DNA of 42,377 nucleotides. Origin: Lachnospiraceae bacterium (GTDB lineage: Bacteria > Bacillota > Clostridia > Lachnospirales > Lachnospiraceae). Shown here in pieces: positions 25,309 through 33,655 of the stretch; the stretch's first letter is position 1; each line of letters begins with the position of its first letter. A program made the position numbers and the translations under genes. The stretch covers positions 1-42,377 of the forward strand of contig CAAEWE010000074.1 in assembly GCA_900759665.1 (NCBI GenBank), written 5' to 3'. The notes under the pieces are model-generated. The model was not told the origin of the DNA. It searched no databases and saw only the letters and a list, made by a program, of their open reading frames with translations.

Positions 25309-25391
25309 TTGTCGGAAAAATTTTTTGGACAGGTTCCCTGTTTTGACAAAAAATTTGAAAACTCTTTTTTATACTTTGTTGCACTGACGAA
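25309..25391 (+). promoter_or_regulatory. Spo0A-type promoter of spoIIE
   Basis: A consensus -35 box TTGACA (25343-25348) and a -10 box TATACT (25370-25375) are separated by 21 bp, the unusual spacing known for the Spo0A~P-activated spoIIE and spoIIG promoters of Bacillus. Boxes resembling TGNCGAA surround it: TGTCGGA (25310-25316), the reverse-strand TTTGTCAAAA over the -35 box, and TGACGAA (25385-25391) downstream. The spacing and position argue for direct Spo0A control at the start of sporulation. Confidence 0.75.
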
Positions 25392-25409
25392 AAAAGAGGG
25401 GGATGTGTC

Positions 25410-27743
25410 ATGAAGAGAATTCATAAAAGAATGTTGGTGCAGTTGTTGCTTGGTTTTTTGATCGGGCGTGTCGTTTTGCTGGAACGAAATCCTGCCGGGG
25501 CAGCTTTTTTTGCGGGGGCACTGGTGTCTGGAAACGGTGTGATCCCACTGTTGTGTTCCGTGGGACTGGGGATGCTTTCCGCATTGCCGGTGGAGGCAGT
25601 GCTTCGTTACAGTGTGAGTATGCTTGGTATTGTCATAGCCCGGAATCTGATGAAGAAGCAGGGAATGAAATGGAGTATCTGGCATTCCTCAGGGCTGATG
25701 GCAGCGACGTTGGCGGTATTGTCGGTAACGCAGTATACGATCCTGCCATACCAGTGGAAAGACATTTTATTTACGGTACTGGAGCCTGTTCTGGTTATAG
25801 CTCTGGCAAGGGTTTTTCTGGACGGACAGCAATACCTGTTTCATTTCCGGAGAGGGCAGCAGGTCTCTCAGGAACAGCTCCTTAGCCTGATCTTGATAGG
25901 AATGTTTGCGATCTATGGCGTTCCGGAGATGATGATCAGCGATATTTCTTTCACGATGCTGGTGGTGCTTTGGATGGTTCCTTTTGCCGGATATCAGTAT
26001 GGTATCGGGATTGGTGCAGCTGCGGGGGCAGCAGGAGGAATAATATTCTCCCTTATGGGACAGGGGGAAGGATTTGTGGGGAGTCTGTGTCTCCTTGGCA
26101 TGCTTTGTGCATTGTTTCGGGACAGGGGAAAGATGTGGAGTCTGTCCGCCTATCTGCTGGGAGCCTTTGGAATTGGCATCAGTCTTAACAGGGATATGAT
26201 CGGACTTGGGATGATAAAAATGCTGGTGATCGACAGCCTGATCCTGGCAGCAGTACCGGACAAAATGCTTCGGCGGATCCGGATTCCGTTCCATGGAGAA
26301 ACCGGTTCCGGTGAAGCAGATACCGGAGGGCAGATGAAAAATAAGCTGGAGGGCTTTTCCGATTCTTTTCGTCAGCTTTCCCGTGTGTTGCAAAAACAGA
26401 GTGAAGAAAAATCAGGAGTGAACCGCCGGGATGTAAGAATGTTGATGAATGAGATGGCAGAACAGGTCTGTGATAAATGCAGCAACCGGGAATACTGTAT
26501 GGGACAGGTGGTGGTGAATCGTCCGGAGGTGGTCTCGCATCTGATGGAGATGCAGGAACATGGAATGCTTCGTATTGATCAGATGCCGGCAGAATTTGTG
26601 GAGGAATGCATTCATCCGGACTGGTTCCTGATGGAAGCAAATCAGGGCCTTCGGATGGCCCGAACCGTCATGAGCTTTCAGAACCAGCTTGCCCAGAACA
26701 GACGGGTACTGGCCGGACAGATGGAACAGGTGGGGGAGCTTTTTAAAGAACTGGCGGGAACTGCCGGTCAGACTGGAAAAGTGCCGGAAGAAATGGAAAA
26801 TGTCATCAGACGGGAGCTTGCGGGTCTGCGGGTAAAGGTGGAGAATCTGGTCATTTACCGGGACAAACGTGACAGGATTGAGATACGGATGAAGGCTCAT
26901 ACCGTAAAAGGCCGTCTGGTGACAGCGAGGGAGACCGCCGGCGTGTTATCGGATCTTTTCGGTCGTTCCTTTATGCCTTCCAGAGAGAGTCATAATGTGA
27001 TTCCGAAAAATGAAACGGAAATGATATTTGTCGAAGATACTCCGTATCTGGCTGTTACCGGTGTGGGACGCCGGATGAAGGAAGGGGAGGAGGTTTCCGG
27101 GGATAATTTTTCCTGCCTGTCCCTGCCAAACGGAGAGCTTTTGCTGGCACTCTCGGACGGTATGGGGAGTGGAGAAGGAGCTTTTGGGGAAAGCCAGGTG
27201 GTGATCGAGCTGCTGGAGCAGATGACAGAAGCCGGATTTTCCAAGATCTCTGCCCTGAAGCTGATCAACTCTCTTTATATGCCGGAGGCGGTACAGACAA
27301 GTTTTGCCACGGCAGATGTGGTGGTTCTGGATCTGTATCAGGGGAGCTGCCAGTTTATGAAAAACGGTGCGGCTGCCACATGGATCCGCAGGGAAAATGG
27401 TGTGGAGCGGATTGAGGGACAAGCACTGCCGGTTGGGCTCTATCAGGAGGCCGAGCCATATTTTAACAAGACGGAGATATATTCCGGAGATTATGTTATA
27501 ATGATGACAGATGGCATTGTGGATGCGTTTACAGACCGGGAAGAGGAACTGGAGTGTCTGATCCGGGAGCACAGAATTGTCAATCCCCAGGAGCTTGCAG
27601 AATATATTGTGGATGAAGCCGTGGCTCAGAGTGAAGGAAAAGTTCATGACGATATGAGCGTTGTCGTAGCGGCTGTCTGGGAGAGAACCAGAGAGAATTC
27701 ATATGTGCCATCCTACAAAAACAGACAGCTGCGGCTGTCATAA
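25410..27743 (+). CDS. spoIIE: Stage II sporulation protein E, PP2C-type phosphatase
   Basis: SpoIIE dephosphorylates the anti-anti-sigma factor SpoIIAA, which releases sigma-F in the forespore, and also takes part in polar septation. The 777-residue protein has about ten N-terminal membrane helices (about 8-295), a linker and FtsZ-binding region with a Cys-rich patch (CDKCSNREYC near 353-362), and a C-terminal PP2C domain. Metal-binding and catalytic motifs are visible: LSDGMGSGEGA near 585, MMTDGIVDAF near 700 and HDDMSVVVA near 750. The length is close to that of other clostridial SpoIIE. The start follows AGAGGGGGATG. Confidence 0.95.
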   Translation: MKRIHKRMLVQLLLGFLIGRVVLLERNPAGAAFFAGALVSGNGVIPLLCSVGLGMLSALPVEAVLRYSVSMLGIVIARNLMKKQGMKWSIWHSSGLMAATLAVLSVTQYTILPYQWKDILFTVLEPVLVIALARVFLDGQQYLFHFRRGQQVSQEQLLSLILIGMFAIYGVPEMMISDISFTMLVVLWMVPFAGYQYGIGIGAAAGAAGGIIFSLMGQGEGFVGSLCLLGMLCALFRDRGKMWSLSAYLLGAFGIGISLNRDMIGLGMIKMLVIDSLILAAVPDKMLRRIRIPFHGETGSGEADTGGQMKNKLEGFSDSFRQLSRVLQKQSEEKSGVNRRDVRMLMNEMAEQVCDKCSNREYCMGQVVVNRPEVVSHLMEMQEHGMLRIDQMPAEFVEECIHPDWFLMEANQGLRMARTVMSFQNQLAQNRRVLAGQMEQVGELFKELAGTAGQTGKVPEEMENVIRRELAGLRVKVENLVIYRDKRDRIEIRMKAHTVKGRLVTARETAGVLSDLFGRSFMPSRESHNVIPKNETEMIFVEDTPYLAVTGVGRRMKEGEEVSGDNFSCLSLPNGELLLALSDGMGSGEGAFGESQVVIELLEQMTEAGFSKISALKLINSLYMPEAVQTSFATADVVVLDLYQGSCQFMKNGAAATWIRRENGVERIEGQALPVGLYQEAEPYFNKTEIYSGDYVIMMTDGIVDAFTDREEELECLIREHRIVNPQELAEYIVDEAVAQSEGKVHDDMSVVVAAVWERTRENSYVPSYKNRQLRLS

Positions 27744-27760
27744 AGGAGATAACATACGCA

Positions 27761-29404
27761 ATGAGACTGGGATCATACCATGAGGTGAAAGCCTTTTGCA
27801 GACAAAACCAACTGTTGGAGTCATCCAATCGTGTGCTGGTAGCATTTTCCGGCGGAGCAGATTCGGTGTATCTGGCACTGACATTATTGGAGATGTCCCG
27901 GGAATGGGACTTTGTGGTGGAGCTGATCCATGTGAATCACCAGATCCGGGGCGGGGAAGCAGAACGGGATGAGCTGTTTTGTAAGAACTTTGCCGCAGAG
28001 CATGGCGTCCGAATTCACATATGCCGTGGAGATGTCCCTAAAATGGTACAGGAACAGAAATATTCCATGGAGGAGGCGGCAAGAATTTACCGTTATCAGT
28101 GCATCGAAGAAACGGCAAAGCAGTATGGCTTCCACAAGGTGGCGATCGCTCATCATCAGGATGATCAGGCAGAGACAGTACTGTTTCAGATGCTGCGTGG
28201 CAGTGGTGTGTGTGGGATGGGGGGGATGCGTCCCCGGAATGGGAGATATATCCGCCCGCTGCTTTTTCTGCGTCATGATCAGATTGTCCGGGAACTGGGA
28301 CAGATCGGCCAGGCGTGGTGTGAGGACAGTACGAATCTGGAGGCAGACTGCAGTCGGAATAAGCTGCGGCTGAATATACTGCCTGTGCTGGAAGAGAGTG
28401 TCAACCACAGGGCGTCGGAGCATCTGGCACGCACAGCGGCACAGATGCAGGAGGTGCAGGCATTTCTGGAGGAGGAGCTTGCAAAACGTCTTCCGGATCT
28501 TGTAATAGATTTTCCGCAAGGGGAGGAGAATGCTTCTGCTGGGGGTTCGGATGTACACAGTGACAAAAATGGGACAGAGGAATTTTCTGCAGGAAAAGAG
28601 CTTCGGGCAAGGATCCGGGAGCTTGAAACGCTTCCCAAGGCATTGCAGAGAGAATTTGCTTATTGGATGATCACCCGGGCGGCAGGGCGTCAGAAGGATA
28701 TTACCAGCCGTCATACCGGGGCTCTGCTTGCACTGGCTGCGGGGGAGAGCGGCAAACGGATCTGTCTGCCCTATGGTCTGATGGCAGGCAGGGATTACGA
28801 TATCCTTTGGATACGCAGGGCAGGAATCAAATCTGTGGAAAGCACAGAAACCATGGCAGAAGCAGGGAAACCTGTGACTCAGGCCGGCAGTGGCGTAAAG
28901 GGGAAGGATGCCGTTCTGTGTTGGAATCCGGCAGAGAAAGAGACGGGAAGTGTTGTGCTGTGTGGCATGGATGATAAAGTAATAAAACTTTTCTGGCAGC
29001 GGAAGAATTTTTTGGAAACATTTGAAGATAATGAAAGAAAAATACCGAAAAATAACTGTACGAAATGGTTTGATTATGCTAGAATAAATGGTATGCTTGA
29101 ATTTCGTCATCCTGAGCAAGGAGATTTTCTGTGGCTGGATGAGCAGGGGGATCGAAAGAAACCGCTGAACCGTCTGCTGATCGACAGACACATTCCCAGA
29201 GAGGATCGCAGGAAGATATGGGTGCTGGCAGAGGGAAGCCATGTTCTGTGGATTCCAGAGCTTGACAGAGTCAGTGCGGGATATTATGTATCCGACAGGA
29301 CAGAGGAAGTTTTATGCATAAAAATGATTACCGAGAGTGAGAAAAAAGATGAAAGAAATAGTACATGTTATGTTTTCCCAGGAGCAGGTGGAAAACAGAA
29401 TTAA
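27761..29404 (+). CDS. tilS: tRNA(Ile)-lysidine synthetase
   Basis: TilS attaches lysine to C34 of tRNA-Ile (anticodon CAU) so that it reads AUA; the reaction uses ATP. The 547-residue protein has the N-type ATPase P-loop SGGADS at 30-35, the HVNHQIRG segment near 56-63 and AIAHHQDDQAET near 125. A C-terminal TilS domain closes it. It is longer than the usual 430-470 residues, mainly through a low-complexity insert near residues 248-285 (rich in Gly, Ser, Asp, Glu) and another near 360-395. Its end overlaps hpt by 56 bases. AAAGGAGAT precedes the ATG. Confidence 0.93.
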   Translation: MRLGSYHEVKAFCRQNQLLESSNRVLVAFSGGADSVYLALTLLEMSREWDFVVELIHVNHQIRGGEAERDELFCKNFAAEHGVRIHICRGDVPKMVQEQKYSMEEAARIYRYQCIEETAKQYGFHKVAIAHHQDDQAETVLFQMLRGSGVCGMGGMRPRNGRYIRPLLFLRHDQIVRELGQIGQAWCEDSTNLEADCSRNKLRLNILPVLEESVNHRASEHLARTAAQMQEVQAFLEEELAKRLPDLVIDFPQGEENASAGGSDVHSDKNGTEEFSAGKELRARIRELETLPKALQREFAYWMITRAAGRQKDITSRHTGALLALAAGESGKRICLPYGLMAGRDYDILWIRRAGIKSVESTETMAEAGKPVTQAGSGVKGKDAVLCWNPAEKETGSVVLCGMDDKVIKLFWQRKNFLETFEDNERKIPKNNCTKWFDYARINGMLEFRHPEQGDFLWLDEQGDRKKPLNRLLIDRHIPREDRRKIWVLAEGSHVLWIPELDRVSAGYYVSDRTEEVLCIKMITESEKKDERNSTCYVFPGAGGKQN

Positions 29405-29879
29405 AGAGATGGCAGACCAGATCAATGAGGAATATGGAATGAAGCCACTGCGTCTGATCTGTATTTTAAAGGGAAGTGTATTCTTTTCCTGTGAGCTTGC
29501 AAAGCACTTGAAGATGCCTGTAACGATTGATTTTATGTCTGTATCCAGTTATGGGAACAGCACCTCCAGTTCAGGAAAGATTACGATCAAGAAGGATCTG
29601 GAGCAGTCAATCCAGGGAGTGGACTGTCTGCTGATCGAGGATATTATCGACACCGGTTATACCCTCTCTATGTTAAAGCCGATGCTTCTGGAGAGAAAGC
29701 CGGAGAGCTTTAAGATCTGCACTCTCTTAAATAAGCCGGACCGCCGGGAGGTGGAGATGGAGGCAGACTATACCGGGTTCTCCATTCCGGATGAATTTGT
29801 GGTTGGTTATGGTCTTGACTATGCACAGAAGTATAGAAATCTTCCATTTGTAGGCACACTGGAGTTTGTGGAAGCATAG
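29349..29879 (+). CDS. hpt: Hypoxanthine phosphoribosyltransferase
   Basis: Hpt converts hypoxanthine or guanine and PRPP to IMP or GMP in purine salvage. The 176-residue protein has the PRPP-binding signature LLIEDIIDTGYT near residues 98-109 and the family N-terminus with RLICILKGSVFF near 38-49. The ATG at 29349 gives the usual start; a GTG four codons earlier is possible. It overlaps the end of tilS by 56 bases in another frame, and both reading frames are supported by family matches. The order tilS-hpt-ftsH is the conserved one in Firmicutes. Confidence 0.95.
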   Translation: MKEIVHVMFSQEQVENRIKEMADQINEEYGMKPLRLICILKGSVFFSCELAKHLKMPVTIDFMSVSSYGNSTSSSGKITIKKDLEQSIQGVDCLLIEDIIDTGYTLSMLKPMLLERKPESFKICTLLNKPDRREVEMEADYTGFSIPDEFVVGYGLDYAQKYRNLPFVGTLEFVEA

Positions 29880-29880
29880 T

Positions 29881-29924
29881 GTGCAGATACAGACCCTCGC
29901 AGGAGGGGAGCAGTCATGCTGCAC
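29881..29924 (+). other. Hairpin element between hpt and ftsH
   Basis: GTGCAG (29881-29886) pairs with CTGCAC (29919-29924). Inside, CCCTC (29894-29898) pairs with GAGGG (29903-29907) around GCAG. No T run follows, so it is not a normal terminator. It could stabilise or process the hpt-ftsH transcript. The rest of the 105-base gap shows no clear promoter, only the ftsH ribosome binding site TAAGGAGA. Confidence 0.4.
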
Positions 29925-29984
29925 AGGTAATGGAGCAGGTAGTCCTGTTTCATTCTGAAATAAATATCAGGTAAGGAGACATTC

Positions 29985-31868
29985 ATGAGGCAACAGATGA
30001 GAACAGGAATCGGCTTTTATCTGCTGATTCTGGTGATTATTGCGGCTGCCGTCTATGTTTCGGGTACTTTGGACCAGGGTGGACAAAAGACATATAACAT
30101 TGTCAATTTCGCTCAGGATCTGGAGGATGGAAATGTCACATCCGTGGCAATCCTGCCCAATGAGGAGGTGCCTACCGGAGAGGTAGACGTCCGTAAAAAA
30201 GACGGTTCCGCGCAGAGTTTTTATGTATCAGATGTAACAGAGGCAGAGAAGCTGATCCAGAGTAAGGACAGCAAGCTGGCAGATAAGTATGTGATGAAGG
30301 ATGTGCAGAAGCCATCCTGGATCATTACGACGCTTCTTCCGTATCTTTTGGGGATCATTGCCATCTTCTTTTTATTTTCGTTTCTGTCGGCACAGACGGC
30401 AGGACAGGGAGGCAGCAATGCCAAGATGATGAATTTTGGCAAGAGCCGCGCCCAGCGGATTGATCCGGATGATCCCAATGCCAAGCATTTTAAGGATGTG
30501 GCAGGATTAAAGGAGGAGAAGGAGGAGCTGGAGGAGATCGTGGATTTCCTGGCAGACCCTGCCAAATATACCGAGAGAGGTGCACGTATTCCGAAGGGTA
30601 TCATCCTTGTGGGACCTCCGGGAACCGGTAAGACGCTTCTTGCCAAGGCAGTAGCCGGAGAGGCGGGCGTTCCGTTCTTTAGTTTATCCGGTTCTGACTT
30701 TGTGGAGATGTTTGTGGGTGTTGGTGCATCCCGTGTCCGTGATATGTTTGCGGAGGCCAAGAAAAATGCACCATGTATCGTATTTATTGATGAGATCGAT
30801 GCGGTAGCCCGTAAGAGAGGTACCGGTCTGGGCGGCGGCCACGATGAGCGTGAGCAGACGTTGAACCAGATGTTGGTTGAGATGGATGGGTTCGGTATCA
30901 ATGAAGGCATTATCGTGATGGCTGCAACCAACCGTGTGGATATTCTGGACCCGGCAATCCTCCGTCCGGGACGTTTTGACCGTCGTGTGGCAGTAGGCAG
31001 ACCGGATGTCAGAGGTCGTGAGGAGATCCTTGAGGTTCATTCCAAAGGCAAACCATTAAGCGATGACGTGGATCTGGAAAAGGTCGCAAGAACGACCGTA
31101 GGATTTACCGGTGCAGATCTGGAGAATCTTATGAATGAGTCTGCGATCGCCTGTGCCAGAGAAGGACGTTCATGTATTACGCAGGCAGATATTGACAAGT
31201 CCTTTATTAAAGTGGGGATCGGTACGGAGAAGAAAAGTAAGATCATTTCCGAGAAGGACAAAAAGATCACGGCATACCATGAGTCCGGTCATGCGATTTT
31301 GTTCCATGTTCTTCCGGATGTGGGACCGGTGCATATTGTTTCCGTGATTCCGACCGGACAGGGGGCAGCCGGTTATACCATGCCTCTGCCGGATAAGGAC
31401 GAGACCTTTACAACTCGCGGAAAGATGCTGCAGGATATTATGGTCAGTCTCGGTGGCCGTATCGCAGAGTCTTTGATCTTTGATGATATTACCACGGGAG
31501 CATCCCAGGATATTAAATCAGCGACGGCAACCGCCAGGGATATGGTTACCAAGTATGGATTTTCCGATGCCATCGGTATGATCAATTATGCCGACAGTGA
31601 TGAAGTGTTTATAGGTAACGATTTTGGCCATACCAGTAGAACGTACAGTGAGGAAACGGCAAGGGACATTGATAAAGAGGTTCGTGCCATCATTCAGGAC
31701 TGTTACCAGAAGGCACGTGCCATTATTGAGGAACATATGGATGTGCTTCACGCATCGGCCGAGATTCTGATGGATCGGGAGCGTATTACCAGACAGGAGT
31801 TTGAGGCTCTTTTTGAGGAGGATCATGAGGATCCGTCAGAGACTGGGACAGAATCATCCGACAAATAA
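29985..31868 (+). CDS. ftsH: ATP-dependent zinc metalloprotease FtsH
   Basis: FtsH is a membrane-anchored hexameric AAA+ protease that degrades misfolded membrane proteins and regulators; in Bacillus it is also needed for sporulation. The 627-residue protein has two membrane helices (about 9-27 and 107-127) around an extracytoplasmic domain. The AAA domain has Walker A GPPGTGKT near 210-217, Walker B IVFIDEIDA and the second region of homology. The zinc site HESGH lies near 432-436. The acidic C-terminal tail is normal. TAAGGAGA precedes the ATG. A strong terminator follows, closing the conserved block. Confidence 0.97.
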   Translation: MRQQMRTGIGFYLLILVIIAAAVYVSGTLDQGGQKTYNIVNFAQDLEDGNVTSVAILPNEEVPTGEVDVRKKDGSAQSFYVSDVTEAEKLIQSKDSKLADKYVMKDVQKPSWIITTLLPYLLGIIAIFFLFSFLSAQTAGQGGSNAKMMNFGKSRAQRIDPDDPNAKHFKDVAGLKEEKEELEEIVDFLADPAKYTERGARIPKGIILVGPPGTGKTLLAKAVAGEAGVPFFSLSGSDFVEMFVGVGASRVRDMFAEAKKNAPCIVFIDEIDAVARKRGTGLGGGHDEREQTLNQMLVEMDGFGINEGIIVMAATNRVDILDPAILRPGRFDRRVAVGRPDVRGREEILEVHSKGKPLSDDVDLEKVARTTVGFTGADLENLMNESAIACAREGRSCITQADIDKSFIKVGIGTEKKSKIISEKDKKITAYHESGHAILFHVLPDVGPVHIVSVIPTGQGAAGYTMPLPDKDETFTTRGKMLQDIMVSLGGRIAESLIFDDITTGASQDIKSATATARDMVTKYGFSDAIGMINYADSDEVFIGNDFGHTSRTYSEETARDIDKEVRAIIQDCYQKARAIIEEHMDVLHASAEILMDRERITRQEFEALFEEDHEDPSETGTESSDK

Positions 31869-31900
31869 GGCGTTTATGGATGTGTTTGATAGAAATCACA

Positions 31901-31950
31901 AAAAACGGCTATCATTTTCAGATTTTTTATGGAAAATGATAGCTGTTTTT
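31901..31950 (+). terminator. Strong intrinsic terminator after ftsH
   Basis: A stem of about 18 bp (31902-31919 with 31932-31949, containing GCTATCATTTTC and GAAAATGATAGC) and a 12-base loop end in T residues. The A run in front makes it work in both directions. It marks the border to the accessory islet. Confidence 0.88.
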
Positions 31951-32101
31951 GATGGGCAAGCAAAAATGCACAAAAACTTTTTGGAAAAGATGGTAAGTTT
32001 ATGCACACTTTAGAGGACACCGCTGTTATACTAATCATCGTAAACCCCAATACATTATATAGTTTTTGCTACACCCCATAAGTAACAAAAATACCTTCTC
32101 C

Positions 32102-32138
32102 AAAAGAGGCAGTCGTTCGTTGGCTGTCTCTTTTATTT
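32102..32138 (+). terminator. Orphan terminator-like hairpin
   Basis: AAAAGAGGCAG (32102-32112) pairs with CTGTCTCTTTT (32124-32134, one G-U pair) and a T-rich tract follows. I see no intact gene between the ftsH terminator and this hairpin (31951-32101), so it is probably the remnant end of a lost gene or mobile segment. Confidence 0.6.
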
Positions 32139-32198
32139 TGGAAAAAACCTTGATTTTACAAGTTTTTCAAGCATTTCTCTTGACAGTATACACACCAA

Positions 32199-32354
32199 AT
32201 GGTGATATTTGTTGTAACATATCCTGGAAAAACAAAGGCACACAACTTTATCAATGCAGCAAGCGTTCTTTCAGATAAGTACGCAGCTGAGGAAAAGAAA
32301 ATTGTCCTTTCCGGTACAGATTCACTGGGCTTTTGCCTTGCTAAAAAAGTTTGA
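32199..32354 (+). pseudogene. Relic of an AAA-type ATP-binding protein
   Basis: The frame from 32199 to the stop at 32352-32354 encodes about 50 residues containing YPGKTKAHNFINA, VLSDKYAAEEKKIVLSGTDS and LGF. I recall this pattern from the middle of DUF4143-like/AAA_14-type ATPases common in gut Firmicutes, which are about 400 residues long. Neither Walker A nor the C-terminal half is present, and no ribosome binding site precedes it. It is best read as an internal fragment of a decayed gene. Family assignment is from memory. Confidence 0.55.
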
Positions 32355-32441
32355 GTTACAAACAAGAAGTTACAATGGATTGGAGATGGAGCTTTTAGTG
32401 GCTGTACGAACTTGTAGGAAATCAATTTGTCTAATAAGGGA
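32355..32441 (+). pseudogene. Vestige of a BspA-like leucine-rich repeat (LRR_5)
   Basis: In the same frame, directly after the stop of the ATPase relic, the translation reads VTNKKLQWIGDGAFSGCTNL. A stop (32415-32417) and then EINLSNK follow. The pattern IGDGAFSGCTNL-x-EINL is the hallmark of one BspA-type LRR_5 repeat, found in long surface proteins. The stop sits where the repeat usually has a charged residue. Only one repeat unit is left, so this is a relic rather than a gene. Confidence 0.5.
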
Positions 32442-32541
32442 GTTCTACAAAGAAAGGAATGTCAGAAGATTTAGAAATATCAAAAATTCTGTTGATATAT
32501 TGACAAAAGCAGCTGGAAAGAGGTATATTAATAATTAGGTT

Positions 32542-32575
32542 AGCGGTTACTAACACAAATGAACCGCTTTTATTT
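32542..32575 (+). terminator. Terminator after the relics
   Basis: AGCGGTT (32542-32548) pairs with AACCGCT (32562-32568) around a 13-base loop and is followed by a T-rich tract. It isolates the downstream methyltransferase operon from the relic region. Confidence 0.6.
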
Positions 32576-32586
32576 ATGCGCTTGGG

Positions 32587-32600
32587 TTAGGTGACCCTAA
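32587..32600. promoter_or_regulatory. Inverted repeat before the HMA-methyltransferase operon
   Basis: TTAGG (32587-32591) and CCTAA (32596-32600) form an inverted repeat with a 4-base spacer, 32 bases before the first start codon. The 9-base word GTTAGCGGT also occurs twice nearby (32539-32547 and 32606-32614). These could be operator sites. No regulator gene lies beside them and no clear promoter boxes were identified. Confidence 0.35.
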
Positions 32601-32632
32601 TCATAGTTAGCGGTAAAAATGGAGAGCTTTTT

Positions 32633-32835
32633 ATGGTAAAGATTACAGCGGGCATAGAGGGCATGGTGTGCGGTATGTGTGAGGCGCATATTAATGAGGC
32701 GGTAAGAAAGGCGTTCCGGGTAAAAAAGTGACTGGTTTGCATACAAAAAAGCATACGGTCATCCTTGCGGAGCAGGATGCCTGCAAAATGGAACACGCTG
32801 TCAGCCGGATACTGAAACGGGAGGAACAAAAATGA
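32633..32835 (+). pseudogene. Heavy-metal-associated (HMA) domain protein, frameshifted
   Basis: From ATG 32633 the frame encodes a small HMA domain with the metal-binding pattern CGMCEAH (M-x-C-x-x-C type) and AVRKAF. It stops at 32729-32731. Moving to the frame one base back at the run of six A (32722-32727) continues the family sequence (HTKKHTVILAEQD) up to the stop at 32833-32835, which overlaps the next start codon (ATGA). A full protein would have about 67 residues, the usual size of copper-chaperone-like proteins. One missing A explains the break; a sequencing error or ribosomal slippage is possible. GGAGAG precedes the start. Confidence 0.7.
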
Positions 32836-33653
32836 ATGTAACAATAAATCAAAAGGTAGAGATGCTGGGTGTACCGGAAACAATGTTGCAGACATTGTAT
32901 GCCCGTGCCGCTTATTCAAAAAAGAGCAATGCGAAATTTCACGACCAAATGGCAGAGGAAATCGTGTTCCATATGGATTATGATTTTTCTTTGGCGGAAA
33001 AAGACGCGATGATGTCAAAAGGCGTTATAGCAAGAACCATACTTCTTGACCGTATGGTGGGAGAGTTTATCAGGGAAAATCCAAAGGGAACGGTGGTGAA
33101 TATTGCCTGCGGAATGGATACAAGGGTGTACCGTCTAAAAACGCCGCCAACTGTTCGCTGGTATAATCTTGATCTGCCGGAGACCATAGAAGTGCGCAGA
33201 CGGTTTCTTACGGAAAACGGGAATATTTCAATGATTGCAAAATCGGCAATGGATGAAAGCTGGGCAGCAGAAATTGAAGAACCAAATGGCAGGACACTTG
33301 TCATTTTGGAAGGGCTGGTTATGTATCTTTCGGAAAAAGATGTGAAACAGATATTGTCCATCATCAGCGGCCGGTTCCGACAGGCGGAGATTATCATGGA
33401 AACAATGAGTCCATGGGTTGTAAAAAACATGAAGGAAAAGTCCATCGAGGCCACAAAGGCGAGGTTTACATGGGGGATACAGTCGGGAAAGGAGCTGGAG
33501 GTTATTGCACCGGAATATACATGGGTTCGTGATGTGAGTCTTGTGGAAGGCATGAAGGTCATCATGCCTGTATATCATTTGTTTGGCTGGATACCGGCGG
33601 TGAAAAATATTTCTAATAAACTGGCAGTTCTGAGAAAGGGCGGACAGGTATAA
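32832..33653 (+). CDS. LCM-family class I SAM-dependent methyltransferase
   Basis: The 273-residue protein resembles the leucine carboxyl methyltransferase (LCM/TcmP) family, which O-methylates carboxyl groups of proteins or small molecules. Landmarks are DRMVGEFI near residue 75, the SAM-binding VVNIACGMDTRVYRL near 89-103, WYNLDLPE near 113-120 and VILEGLVMYLSE near 157-168. Bacterial members include polyketide-modifying enzymes. The substrate is unknown. GGGAGG precedes the ATG, which overlaps the HMA stop by 4 bases. It is the second gene of a four-gene operon. Confidence 0.85.
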   Translation: MNVTINQKVEMLGVPETMLQTLYARAAYSKKSNAKFHDQMAEEIVFHMDYDFSLAEKDAMMSKGVIARTILLDRMVGEFIRENPKGTVVNIACGMDTRVYRLKTPPTVRWYNLDLPETIEVRRRFLTENGNISMIAKSAMDESWAAEIEEPNGRTLVILEGLVMYLSEKDVKQILSIISGRFRQAEIIMETMSPWVVKNMKEKSIEATKARFTWGIQSGKELEVIAPEYTWVRDVSLVEGMKVIMPVYHLFGWIPAVKNISNKLAVLRKGGQV

Positions 33654-33655
33654 AA

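Noticed and set aside
27884..29242. A 452-codon open frame on the minus strand across tilS
   Set aside because: It is fully antisense to tilS, which has clear catalytic motifs. The minus-strand product has no family pattern and no ribosome binding site.
32254..32538. A 94-codon plus-strand frame across the relic region
   Set aside because: It crosses both the ATPase and LRR_5 relics in a different frame, lacks a ribosome binding site and resembles no known protein.
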